DNA of 42,690 nucleotides from Tritrichomonas foetus (taxonomy: Eukaryota > Parabasalia > Tritrichomonadida > Tritrichomonadidae): assembly GCA_001839685.1 (NCBI GenBank), contig MLAK01000703.1:1-42690 (forward strand), written 5' to 3'. The position numbers were made by a program, and so were the translations under genes. Below are positions 24,901-33,867 of the stretch, piece after piece. The notes under the pieces were generated by a model. It was not told where the DNA came from. It made no database searches and saw only the letters and a list, made by a program, of their open reading frames with translations. Every line of letters begins with the position of its first letter. The first letter of the stretch is position 1.

Positions 24901-27323
24901 TTCGAAATTGTATCTCTAAATTGTTTTCTTGTATCTTCTCTTTCACCAAATTCTTGATAAAGACTATTACTTCTTACAAGTCTTGGTAAATGAAACATTG
25001 ATGAAGTAATTATAAGTAATAAGCCTATATCGCTTGGTGTTCGATATGTATTAGAATCACAAACGGCTTCAATTGTCTCATTTTTAATTGAGCTAATGCG
25101 TTCTAAAACTGGTGAATAATTTGAAGCAATAACTACATTCATAATTTCAGCAAGGAAAAACGTCCAAATATCATAATAATGTGAAAGAATAGCAGATTCA
25201 AAATCAATTTTATCTGTTGGAACAGGTATTCTTTCGGGTTTAGCAGTAGTTACATGTAAAAGCAATTTAACTTTCACATTCTTTTCTATTTCGCCAATTT
25301 GATCACTAATATATCGCATGACACCATTATTATTTAAAAATTTATTGATTCTCAACATGTTTAAATAAGCAAGATGTCTTGTTTCAGGATACATAGAACT
25401 CAATTTCAAAAAGGAAGCAAATTCAAGCTTCCTGAACATTTTAGTTCGAATCATTTTTTCATTCATATTTTTTAAAGAATCATGTAAAAGTGATAAACAA
25501 GTACAGGTTGCTTCAGGACTAATTTCTTTCATCATTAAATCATTTAAAATTGATAAATATTTCTCAAGTTCATCATGTAAATTTCCAATTATATCTCGAC
25601 AAATCATATATGCGTTTGTGGAAACAGCAGAATGGTTGTGAAAAGATAAACGAACCATAAGTTCCATAGTTTGCTTGTTTGAAAAGTCAGTTGTTGATAA
25701 AACATAACGAACAGCCGGTAAAAGTCGATCAACGAGGGTAAAATTGATAGCTTTTTGTTCAGAGGGTAAATGATTGACTAATAATGGACCAAATTGGTTT
25801 AAACTCCATTCACCAAGAATCACACCAATTTTTTGATCAGATTCACCCATTAATGATGATAGAAATTCATTACCATTTGAACAAACGCCATACTGTCGAT
25901 TATCCTTTTTATATATAGACAAAGATGACATAATTTTATCTTTGATTTGTGAAGAAAATTCATCAACTTGTTTAGCAGTTACGGATTTGAATGCAAATTT
26001 CACAAAATCACTTGAATAAATATGGGGAACTGCCATCAAAAATGTCAAAAATCGGGAATCGTCAGTTTTTAATGCAAGAAATCGGGGAACAATCTTCTTT
26101 GTGAAATAAGAAAAATCTAAAGACGCTAAGTGAATCAAAACATCACGGAAATCATGTGGACAAACAGAAAAATCAGATTTTTCAAAGAAATTCGACATGA
26201 AAACACCTGAAAATGAACCAGGCTCATTTTGAGGGATGTTCATTGCCCCATTCCATTTTATATATGAAAGAGAGGAAATTCTTGGATTTGGGCCCCATTG
26301 CCAGAAATACCACTTCGGGTCTAAGTTTAATCCAAACATGAGGATTCGAAAAGTTTGTAAAGCTTTCTTAACTTTGTTTCTATTACCAACGACAGTTAAA
26401 ACGCGTTTTTGGAATACATGTGTATGTCTTCCCCAGATTTTCGGAAACCTGATAACGACGGATGAAAGAAGAAGAATTGCTGAGCTTGATAAAATTTTAT
26501 CATGACGAAGTGAATACGCTAAATTGTATAATTTTTGGTAGATATCTTCAGAAAAAGGTAAAGTGATAATTAATGAAGCAAGTGCTTCAAGCATTTTACC
26601 ATTCAATGTTTTCTTTTTGTGCTGCTGCTTAACAATATTTACAATTTCTGTCATAAAAAGTGGCCCGATAGAATCATCAGAATCCAAGCGCAAATATCTG
26701 ATTAAACTGAGTGGAAGGGAATAGTCTTCTACTGAATTAAAGTAAGTAAATATTGACGAAATATCAGAAAAGTGAGTTTCTGAAACAATCGAAAATATTA
26801 CTGACCACTGATGGACTAAAGTCTGGCAAACGCGCGGTAAAAGAGGATCTGCTGTCGCTACATTATATCCTGCTCGATAGACTTGAACTGAAGCATCTCC
26901 TGGGCCGTAATTTGAGACGATCTGACAAATAAAATCTGTTAGGGTGAATAACGAGAAATAATGGAATAACAAAATATGGTGGCGGTTATTTGGATCATAG
27001 CTAGTTGAAATACCTTGAAGAATCGAAAAAGGTGTATCGCGGGCGCCTTTTAAGATATGTTTTAAAATGCGCACAACATAATGGAGAATCTGGCCTGCGT
27101 TTGATTCGGCGAGAATCGAAAGATCTAAGAGCATGGATTTATACTGTGGAAATTTTCGTGGAAATCGCTTAAATATTCGTTCTAAAATTCGATCAGATTC
27201 GACGGTCGATGGAATTGTGGGATTTTGGGATTCAAAGTCGGCGAGGACAAGAAAGAGGTGGGGAGCGAATGACTCAATCATTCGAGACAAGACTGACTCA
27301 AAGATGATTCTCTTGTCTTCCAT
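21969..27323 (-). CDS. Giant HEAT/ARM protein, probably Furry/Tao3/Mor2 family
   Basis: A 1784-residue frame from ATG 27323 (open upstream to TTG 27428 without another ATG). It is almost wholly helical, with no membrane span or catalytic motif. The N-terminal about 450 residues follow the 'cell morphogenesis protein N-terminal' layout: MEDKRIIFESVLSRMIESFA, PQYKSMLLDLSILAES, and a block (LSSSAILLLSSVVIRFPKIW, FQKRVLTVVGNRNKVKKALQ, TFRILMFGL) resembling the Furry stretch with LALYPLVTCLL, FFLNRW and ARVALESLYRLLW. The family is usually larger (2000-3000 residues). Furry proteins scaffold NDR/LATS kinases with Mob and control polarised growth, microtubules and cytokinesis. Another HEAT scaffold is possible. 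It is tail to tail with condensin H2, but does not look like a condensin HEAT subunit. Confidence 0.5.
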   Translation of the reverse strand: MEDKRIIFESVLSRMIESFAPHLFLVLADFESQNPTIPSTVESDRILERIFKRFPRKFPQYKSMLLDLSILAESNAGQILHYVVRILKHILKGARDTPFSILQGISTSYDPNNRHHILLFHYFSLFTLTDFICQIVSNYGPGDASVQVYRAGYNVATADPLLPRVCQTLVHQWSVIFSIVSETHFSDISSIFTYFNSVEDYSLPLSLIRYLRLDSDDSIGPLFMTEIVNIVKQQHKKKTLNGKMLEALASLIITLPFSEDIYQKLYNLAYSLRHDKILSSSAILLLSSVVIRFPKIWGRHTHVFQKRVLTVVGNRNKVKKALQTFRILMFGLNLDPKWYFWQWGPNPRISSLSYIKWNGAMNIPQNEPGSFSGVFMSNFFEKSDFSVCPHDFRDVLIHLASLDFSYFTKKIVPRFLALKTDDSRFLTFLMAVPHIYSSDFVKFAFKSVTAKQVDEFSSQIKDKIMSSLSIYKKDNRQYGVCSNGNEFLSSLMGESDQKIGVILGEWSLNQFGPLLVNHLPSEQKAINFTLVDRLLPAVRYVLSTTDFSNKQTMELMVRLSFHNHSAVSTNAYMICRDIIGNLHDELEKYLSILNDLMMKEISPEATCTCLSLLHDSLKNMNEKMIRTKMFRKLEFASFLKLSSMYPETRHLAYLNMLRINKFLNNNGVMRYISDQIGEIEKNVKVKLLLHVTTAKPERIPVPTDKIDFESAILSHYYDIWTFFLAEIMNVVIASNYSPVLERISSIKNETIEAVCDSNTYRTPSDIGLLLIITSSMFHLPRLVRSNSLYQEFGEREDTRKQFRDTISNLIGSNCDRLIEMGFTLLEHVHITLYPYIFDILNGLPNETLPQATAALSIIVKNPELTKPFYKQCFRKLTHFLNNLQFLFMQMKINGPRIIQWDTESELRVTRDASFVKDYCSIVSVYFSRLPQSFHVDEWTLSARENVFRQLLNWSMTTSLSLESVRAYASNALRAIIRVCSFFNDSLLFDTETVSFFGRLEIENGPVLSNLLKFHLDLLLDTYVTATYTQPRAIADAYIEAIIDNLTSESTSKHVDFITSVSGQILLLGLVSSVREHPRACCLIDKFVCATASAINFEYSDHFREMLESTTLTELLPKIFTSMTEAVFSSVFRLLQMKNLHVPAKDIIESVRPWMKVVRLLPKQKTIAQNVLPVFNYFTPHLFLAHLMETTEAVDDDQFRSIASLWTELQKSPDHRDIVPLFISDWDDDAIKIKLFGILLGADPINVSQRLSNRCTFAFYFHVTRCQNSAFSNELWPASLLATVFDRNWDVLLPQVPTVIHYSLLFKEQGTSMLFYVLCKRLGVDCRDDGEQQAGPLHVEALRDIVDKLLLKLSPEGIAYWGEESLKWVIGCSDLQLAATSFVIYNQINQPKGNIITNAIIRTVYYHLVHNFCETKLLCQLVTESFILFLSCFEGNEHLIFNYASSFLDCRIFVETSLFDARMLFQKCIQIRELMNKVINNSVTIARPLIPRLETSKHAQRSMDELIKALPNNIELQIIIAPIKTVDPTLFPHASDVNVIFAQADDSTLCKALVHYSFLMKTSSRAVLNAIFELSAGILSRIPQNENNRMSLAKIYQNALHFMAQCPAATKFIQALCKREPAAATLGIIDVYEWDRSIENVSRGIKTLIKPDESPIVTITDCKSYTAVTRFLQSEVMPKILPFAAQREMIEGMKRVEKDHKSHRIIAYRRSPTNYGSGGDVIPTAPSDYFDEYLGSESQEFELSPLTHPEKVILKDIKMKTKTNQPKLTAKDFICEVKRSKSLKL

Positions 27324-27960
27324 TCCCCCTTGATGTGGACGATACAGCTTTTTCAAAGTAAACAAAACTCGACGATAACTTTTTGATATTCTACCAGTTA
27401 CTTTTTGTAAAGAGTGAAGCTTTTTCAATACGTAGATCCATCGAAATCATTTGAAGTGTGAAGGTCTTTCTTTCTAATCCATCGATTTTTTTTTTTGTTT
27501 AGGCAAATATTTGAATCATTGAAGTCAACGAATCAGTATATAAAACATTCAATACTGCCATATGCAGAGGTCTCCTAAATAAACAATACGATTTATCAAA
27601 TTATATTTAAAATTGACATTAAATGATCCAAAAAAATATCGGATATACCCATTTCATATAACAAAAAATCCAAAGAGGAAATATCATATCACACGATTTT
27701 TTATCAAGCCGAAAATGATTTTCACATAATTTAGGAATTTAGGTGTTTTCTTCTCATCTATTAAATGATTATATACCAATATTATTATTAATTTATTTGT
27801 ATATTTCAATTATACTAAGATATAAACATAAAATTTTGTCTCTAAGTCTTCACTTTTTGAATATGTTAAAAATCTTTAACCGCATACTTTCAATGATCAT
27901 ATTCAAATTTTGAAGATAAAATTTTCGATATTTTTATTCACGCGCTAAAAAGTTCAAAAT
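27324..27960. promoter_or_regulatory. Divergent promoter region, Furry-like / PROPPIN
   Basis: 637 bp between divergent ATGs. Minus-strand TCACTCT (27417-27411) is an exact match to the trichomonad initiator consensus and would give a leader of about 92 nt for the Furry-like gene. No matching initiator was found close to the PROPPIN ATG. Confidence 0.35.
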
Positions 27961-28884
27961 ATGACTGATCCTCAAGTAATAATCGAAGCAAAATTCGAAT
28001 CAGATAAACACCTTACAGTATGTTCTAGTAAAAGTGTTCAATTATATAACCTCCAACCAATGACATCCAAATTTGTGAATAATGGTGGTCCTTTTATTCA
28101 CGCGGCTTATAGTAGTGAGTATTTATTTGCTGTTGCAAACTCAGACACACCACCTTATATTCCCAGTTTCGTCATTATTTTCCAAATTTCGACAGGTGCT
28201 TTTGTTCGATCGATTGAATTTACAGCAGACATCATTGGACTTGAAGCAACATCTTCGTATCTTTTTGTATCATTAACGTCATCAATTCAAGTTGTTGATA
28301 TTGAAACCTTCCATTTGATTTCAACTTTAGAGCGTTCTTGTAAAATTGGAAATTTGGTAGCAACTGATTCATATGTTGCTTATTGTGATGACGAAAAACC
28401 AGGTGTTGTTGTAATATGTTCTGTTCCTGGTTTTTCGGTTTTGAGACAAATTCAATGCCACAAGGATCCAATCGCAATGATGGCCAATTCAAATGATGGA
28501 AAAATTTTAATTACTGCAAGTAATGTTGGAACATTAGTCAGAATGTTTTCGATTGAAGAAGGAGAAAAAATAAATGAACTGAGAAGAGGTTATCGTCAAT
28601 CTGTTATAATTTCAGCATCATCGAACGAATCTTTAACTTGTTGTGTTTCTCCAACAACACTTCACATTTTTTTACCAGACAGACAGCATATTACTGTCCC
28701 GATAAATGTACATCCTATTATTTGTAAAGCACTTGGTCTATCTGTAGCTGTTGTTGATACTGATGGAATTTTATCTGTTTATAAAGTTGATGGAATTAAC
28801 GGAACAGCAAAAGTCTTAACTCAGCATCGCCTTTTTTCAGCAGTACTTTCTGAGAATTCCAGAAAGAGAAGAATTACTATTTAA
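27961..28884 (+). CDS. PROPPIN (Atg18/WIPI-like WD40 phosphoinositide-binding protein)
   Basis: A 307-residue beta-propeller protein from ATG 27961. The diagnostic blade-5 stretch is present: KILITASNVGTLVRMFSIEE then GEKINELRRG (to residue 210), matching the Atg18/WIPI pattern A-S-x-x-G-T-L-I/V-R-x-F ... E-F/L-R-R-G. The two arginines bind PI3P and PI(3,5)P2; the usual Phe is Leu here (LRRG, also found in some WIPIs). Length and single-domain build fit a minimal PROPPIN. Family members act at forming autophagosomes and on endosomes/vacuoles. Which of Atg18, Atg21 or Hsv2 it corresponds to cannot be told. Confidence 0.85.
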   Translation: MTDPQVIIEAKFESDKHLTVCSSKSVQLYNLQPMTSKFVNNGGPFIHAAYSSEYLFAVANSDTPPYIPSFVIIFQISTGAFVRSIEFTADIIGLEATSSYLFVSLTSSIQVVDIETFHLISTLERSCKIGNLVATDSYVAYCDDEKPGVVVICSVPGFSVLRQIQCHKDPIAMMANSNDGKILITASNVGTLVRMFSIEEGEKINELRRGYRQSVIISASSNESLTCCVSPTTLHIFLPDRQHITVPINVHPIICKALGLSVAVVDTDGILSVYKVDGINGTAKVLTQHRLFSAVLSENSRKRRITI

Positions 28885-29213
28885 GAATGTAAAAAAACGT
28901 TTATGCTAATGTATGTTACTATATAGCAGATATTAAATATTGTCTGTCATAAAAAATATATTATATTTATATAAAAAAATCTGATACAGGAATATTATAA
29001 TCCACAAGAAAAGAGAGTTCAATTTTTTTTTTTTTTACAGGCTTGAAGAATGGTTTTATTATTGTTTTTGTTGAGAAAATGTGATTCGACCTATCATTTT
29101 GGCAAAAATGTGGTTACATTAGAAATACTTTTTCAATTTTTATATGGGCATGAATTAAATATTTATGACCAGATAAGTCATGAAAATATTCTAGGAGAAA
29201 TATTTATCCAAAA
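28885..29213. other. Spacer between PROPPIN and RING-H2 genes
   Basis: A+T-rich, with an 11-13 T run near 29025. A plus-strand frame from ATG 29050 continues through the RING gene in another frame and is treated as chance. Confidence 0.45.
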
Positions 29214-29627
29214 ATGTCGACAAATTCCCCAGCAAACGAACAACCATCTTCTGCTGCCGCGCCATCAGCAGCTCGACCAACTGCAGCCAGACCTGCCCAA
29301 GCGCGTCGTCCAGGAGGTGCACGCGATCCTGCCCTTCGTGCCGGAATCGCCAGAGCAAAGCCCAAAAACTCAACTCTTTCTTTCACTTTCAGTAAATTCG
29401 CACCGGTTTATGTAACAGCGTGGAACAGTGACCAAGACACCTGCGCTATTTGCAAATCATTATTTATAAGCGCGTGCGTGCTTTGTGAGTCATGTGGAAA
29501 CACAGAGCCATGTCCGCTTCAAGAGGGAGAATGCGGACATATATTTCACATGCACTGTATCCAAAAATGGCTGCAACAGCAACCAACATGTCCAATCTGC
29601 AATCACAATTGGATTGTGAAGAGCTAA
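29214..29627 (+). CDS. RING-H2 protein of the APC11/RBX1 family
   Basis: A 137-residue protein from ATG 29214. The N-terminal about 50 residues are Ala/Pro/Arg-rich and unusually G+C-rich for this genome. Residues 66-72 (YVTAW) match the strand that inserts into a cullin. The RING-H2 ligands are in place: C77, C80, extra Cys at 88/91/94/100 for the third zinc, C107, H109, H112, C115, C126, C129. FHMHCIQKWL and CPL are APC11 traits, and the last ligand is Cys as in APC11 (RBX1 has Asp). But the short gap between WL and CPIC (five residues) is RBX1-like. It should be the E2-recruiting subunit of either the anaphase-promoting complex or a cullin ligase. The stop is TAAA-type. Confidence 0.85.
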   Translation: MSTNSPANEQPSSAAAPSAARPTAARPAQARRPGGARDPALRAGIARAKPKNSTLSFTFSKFAPVYVTAWNSDQDTCAICKSLFISACVLCESCGNTEPCPLQEGECGHIFHMHCIQKWLQQQPTCPICNHNWIVKS

Positions 29628-30245
29628 ATTACGTTAATAAATGTTTATAATTACAAGAAAATCAAAATTCTAGTTTATTAATTCACATTTTTTCCTTTTC
29701 TTTCCATCAGGAGATTATATCGACTTTTTATAGTGAAAAGACAAGAAAAGAGTTTTACATAATAATCATATCCATTATTATGAAGGATATACACCTCAAT
29801 AGAATGATTAGATATGTTAATATAATAAAATATAATTTAGTTCTATATTGGTGATTTTGAATTACAAACATGGAAAATAATTTTTGGAATTACATTTTTC
29901 TACAATGTTTTTGAAGATCATGATTTTGGTTTTTGTTGATAAAAGAGAAATAAGTATTTGGTTTCAAATTTCATGGCTATTTTTGAAGTTCTATAAACAA
30001 TACATCTTCCACTATTATTTGTGATAACTAGTTTCAAAACAATATCATCATCATCATCAAGATTAATAGTTAATATAAATTATAAAATCTGATATTTGTA
30101 AAATATGACATCATTTTAATAATTCAAATGATTTAAACTTTGCTTGCCACTTTCTAAAATTATCATCAATGATATCATATATAAACTATCTATCTAATAG
30201 CGGTCTACCACTTTTGCTCATAATTAAACATTTTTTGCTGAAATT
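29628..30245. other. Gene-free convergent 3' spacer
   Basis: 618 bp of A+T-rich sequence between convergent genes. It contains a short ATC triplet run (30044-30060). No supported gene. Confidence 0.5.
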
Positions 30246-30806
30246 TTAAAGTTCTTCGTCTGATTGAAAGAGTTTGCTTTTTACATTTGCAGAGTCTCGG
30301 CAATAATGAGAAAGATGGCAAAATTTAAATGAATCATTAACATCATCTACATCATATAGAAAGTCTTCAACTCCTTCGTCGATGACGTCACCACAAAAAT
30401 TTGCCGGCTTTGATTTGCTTGTTACACAAAAATTGTAAAAAGCTGTTTTTCTGTCTTCATTTTTGTGTATAAGTAAGTGACTGACTAGTCTCATGCAAAT
30501 TCTGCAGCGTGGACCAGAATAGCCTTCGGGGACTTCTGCAGGGCAAAAATTCACACGACGGCAATAATCTGTTTTATTTGTGGCGTGAATGAAGTTGCTC
30601 GAAATGGCATTAATCACTAAGCAGATTTTGTTTGTTTTATTTTTCGAGCATTCACTTCCTGCCTCAGGATTTAATTTTCCATCAAAATAATGAATATCTT
30701 CAGACAACTTCTTTGTAAAGTATTGGCAAATGCTACATTGTGCATTAAGTTCATCATAAGAAGCAAATTGCCAACTAGTTGCTTGAAGAATAAACAAAAA
30801 AATCAT
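30246..30806 (-). CDS. Secreted protein with two saposin-like domains
   Basis: A 186-residue protein from ATG 30806. A short signal peptide (MIFLFILQATSWQFA) precedes two saposin-B-type units, each with the six-cysteine spacing C-x2-C ... C ... C ... C-x5-C: C24, C27, C53, C62, C82, C88 and C101, C104, C127, C138, C163, C169. No membrane span follows, so it is soluble in the endomembrane lumen or secreted. Saposin-like proteins bind and disturb lipids; they include lysosomal sphingolipid activators and pore-forming amoebapore-type effectors, and trichomonads have families of them. Which role applies is not decided by sequence. Tandem two-domain forms are typical of processed precursors. Confidence 0.85.
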   Translation of the reverse strand: MIFLFILQATSWQFASYDELNAQCSICQYFTKKLSEDIHYFDGKLNPEAGSECSKNKTNKICLVINAISSNFIHATNKTDYCRRVNFCPAEVPEGYSGPRCRICMRLVSHLLIHKNEDRKTAFYNFCVTSKSKPANFCGDVIDEGVEDFLYDVDDVNDSFKFCHLSHYCRDSANVKSKLFQSDEEL

Positions 30807-31042
30807 TTATTAAGTAAATTGGTTTGGAAATGGTCAAATAACTGCAAAAAATGGTGAAATCCCAAATCTCAAACTCATCACGTTTTTTTCCTGCATATCA
30901 TCCATACTATGTTTCGAAACTCAACGTATATATATATATGTATATATTATGAATACAGGCGTAAATAAAAAGGTAAAAAAATGAAAATAAAATATTTACA
31001 TACAAACAAAATGATAGTGATGTAATGAGAAATACCTTGATA

Positions 31043-33601
31043 TTATTTGGGACTTCGAAGTTCGAGTACTTTTTTTTCCACCCGTAATTGAGATAATTCT
31101 TTCTGAACCATCAAATGTTTCTCTTGTTCATCTTCGAGTCTTTTCATAAGTTGCTGAATGGTTTTTTCTGTTTCATCTTCCCTTTTTCTATATTCATCGT
31201 GAATAGTATCTTTTACTTTACTTATTTCCGCAATTTTATTATTTAATGATTTAATTTCTTCTTTGTGTCTTTTTTCAATTGAATCACACTTTTGCTGAAA
31301 ATCAGAAATCATTTGTTGAGATACAGAAAAGCTTGCTGTTGTATCAGTTGCCATTTTATTTATTGAATGATCATATTTTTCTTTCTGTTCTGCCAATTCA
31401 TTAATATGTTTCTGTTTTTGACTGTCCAATTCACTTAATGTGGCTTGCAGTCGTAATTTAAGTAAATCGCATTCATCTTTAAGGTCTTTATTTTTTTGTT
31501 TTAGACTTTTTTGGTTGCATTTTAATTGTTTAATTTCTTGCTTCATATATGACTGGTCATGATGATGAAAATGAAAATCATCTTTGAGGTTTTCTGCTTC
31601 ATTCATCTTCTTTTGAAGTTCCGTTTTCAAAGCTTTGGCAATATCTCTATATTCTTTTAATTTGGTTTCTGAGTTTTTCAAACGTTTACTGAGATTGTCA
31701 AAATAATTCTTGATTTCTTTTACATCTTTGCAACCAAAGTTCTTGATAATATTTTCAATTGAATCGATATATTTCTTCATTTGACTTTTGACATTTGCAA
31801 TTTCAGAAGCTTGCGAAGAATTTGTGTTGATTAGTTTTGAAAATAAATCATTTACTTCTGGATTATTTCCAATTATTTGTGCAATTCTTTCTAAGGCTTC
31901 ATTTTCTATTTGCCATCCATAGTTGTTTTTTAAGTTTTCGATTGATACAATTATCTTAGAAAATGTAGAAGGCGAGCCAGTTTGTTTAAATATATGAATA
32001 GTGGAATTCATTTCATTTCCAACCTTGTTAAATAATTGTTTTAGTCTTTGGATAGTTGATAATGAAGAATCATCTAGAATTTTATTCAGAGATTCTTGAA
32101 GATTGTTTGAAAGAAGTGGCAAAAGTAAATTCTTCACGAATCCAATAAATATATATTCTGGATTTGAATTTTGTGATGAATTTGAATTTTTTTCATAATT
32201 TTTTAATTTAGCTTTCAAAATTCGATTTTGTTCAATTTGTTTTGAAAGAATTGTATCCTCATAAGCAATAATATCGGTTTGCCTTAAGAGTTTTTCAGCT
32301 AAAATATTACGCAATTGTATTGTTTTGGACAAATCATCTTTTTGAGATTCAACAATTTTTTCAAAAACTTTGATCATTTCATTATATTCTTCATGTGAAT
32401 TCTTCTCTTTCTTTATTTCTGCTTCAGCTTCTTGAACTTTTGTTGTCATTAGCATATACTTTTGATTAGAACTTTGGGCTTTAGAAATCAACGACATATT
32501 TTCCTCCTCAAGTTTGGAAATTTTAGATGAAAGTAAATTTCGTTCGTCTTCACTATTTTTAAGTGAAAGTTTTAAATTGTTCATTTCTTTTTGAATAATT
32601 TCCTTAAATGATATAAATTCCCGGTTTTTTTGAACTAGTATAGCATATTGCCTTTCAATATTATCTTTTTCCATGTTGATAGATGATATACGTTTGTTTA
32701 GATCTTCAATATCATTTGTTTTCTGTTTAAGAAATTCTTGAAGTTGTGTAATTCTAGGATCATTGAATTCAGCACTTTTGGTTCTTATTTGATATAATTC
32801 TTCCTTGAGTTTTCGATTTTTAGTTTTTATTTTAATAAATACATCATTATGATTTTCGATCTTTTTCTCATATTTTTCATTTTTTCGAGTAAGGTCCTCT
32901 ATAACACTTTTACTTTTGCTTAACAAATTCCTTAAATTTTCATTCTCACATATCACATTATCTAAATCTTCTTGAAGTTTATTCTTTTCATTTTTTAAAT
33001 CATCATATAGAACATTTGATTTACTATTTGAGTTCAGATCTTCAATCGTATTTTTAAGCGCTTTATTCTTTTCTTTCAATTTTTTAACTTGTGGAATTGA
33101 GAATGGATTTTTATATTGATTTTTTATGAACATAATAATATCATTAAATGAATTAAAATCCATTTCTGTAATTTGTTTCAACTCATTAAATAAAGTATTT
33201 TTTTCTTTTTGTGCTGAAGAAAACTTTTCTTGGAGTTGAGCAAGTTGAACGGACGACTGCGACTGAATTTTTTCTATTTTGTTGTTTGCATTTTTTTCAT
33301 GTAAAATAATTTGCTTTTTTAATTCACTATTATTTGTTTGAAGCTGCTGTATTCTAGTTTTCAATGAAGAAATTGTACATTCAAGATTGTGATTTGTTTC
33401 GTTGGATTGATTTAATTTTTGATAGAGTGACTCTAATTCTGGGGTTGATTTTAATAGTCTATTTAAATCGTTCTTTGTATTTTCGAGATCGAGTTCTAAT
33501 TGATTAATTCGTAAATCTTTTTCTTGTGCCTCTGTTAAACCATAAGAAAATGGAGTTTGCTCAGAATGCTGTAAAATTGCATTATTTTGAAGATTTTCCA
33601 T
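31043..33601 (-). CDS. Long coiled-coil protein, unknown
   Basis: An 852-residue protein. The open frame reaches TTG 33658; the first ATG is 33601. Nearly the whole length is Lys/Glu/Gln/Asn/Leu-rich heptad coiled coil, from about residue 30 to 470 and again from about 610 to the end. The centre (residues about 480-600) is less charged and may be a globular break (EYIFIGFVKNLLLPLLSNNL). There is no motor, kinase or membrane motif. Length and build fit golgins, centrosomal or basal-body scaffolds; none is favoured. Confidence 0.7.
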   Translation of the reverse strand: MENLQNNAILQHSEQTPFSYGLTEAQEKDLRINQLELDLENTKNDLNRLLKSTPELESLYQKLNQSNETNHNLECTISSLKTRIQQLQTNNSELKKQIILHEKNANNKIEKIQSQSSVQLAQLQEKFSSAQKEKNTLFNELKQITEMDFNSFNDIIMFIKNQYKNPFSIPQVKKLKEKNKALKNTIEDLNSNSKSNVLYDDLKNEKNKLQEDLDNVICENENLRNLLSKSKSVIEDLTRKNEKYEKKIENHNDVFIKIKTKNRKLKEELYQIRTKSAEFNDPRITQLQEFLKQKTNDIEDLNKRISSINMEKDNIERQYAILVQKNREFISFKEIIQKEMNNLKLSLKNSEDERNLLSSKISKLEEENMSLISKAQSSNQKYMLMTTKVQEAEAEIKKEKNSHEEYNEMIKVFEKIVESQKDDLSKTIQLRNILAEKLLRQTDIIAYEDTILSKQIEQNRILKAKLKNYEKNSNSSQNSNPEYIFIGFVKNLLLPLLSNNLQESLNKILDDSSLSTIQRLKQLFNKVGNEMNSTIHIFKQTGSPSTFSKIIVSIENLKNNYGWQIENEALERIAQIIGNNPEVNDLFSKLINTNSSQASEIANVKSQMKKYIDSIENIIKNFGCKDVKEIKNYFDNLSKRLKNSETKLKEYRDIAKALKTELQKKMNEAENLKDDFHFHHHDQSYMKQEIKQLKCNQKSLKQKNKDLKDECDLLKLRLQATLSELDSQKQKHINELAEQKEKYDHSINKMATDTTASFSVSQQMISDFQQKCDSIEKRHKEEIKSLNNKIAEISKVKDTIHDEYRKREDETEKTIQQLMKRLEDEQEKHLMVQKELSQLRVEKKVLELRSPK

Positions 33602-33867
33602 CAACAAAACAAGACTTTCAGCAATCACGATTTTTTTTATTAAACGGCATCCATTCAATATGTGAGCCCGTTGTAAAATATTATCGTATTTATCCTTTCA
33701 AATTTTGAAAGCTAATACAAATTGAATATAGATCAATATCATTTTGTTTGATCAATGAAAGGAAATTCGAATTGAACATTTATATAATATAGAAATTAAT
33801 TGTCAGGGATTTGTTTATTGAACATCAATAATAAATAATAAAACGGAAAAATAAATAAATAAAATAA

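Noticed and set aside
27324..27428. 35-codon extension of the Furry-like protein from TTG 27428
   Set aside because: No ATG in the extension, and an exact initiator consensus (27411-27417) falls within it.
29050..29415. 121-codon plus-strand frame overlapping the RING gene
   Set aside because: The RING frame has clear zinc ligands; this overlapping frame turns into Gln/Pro-rich shadow in the G+C-rich part.
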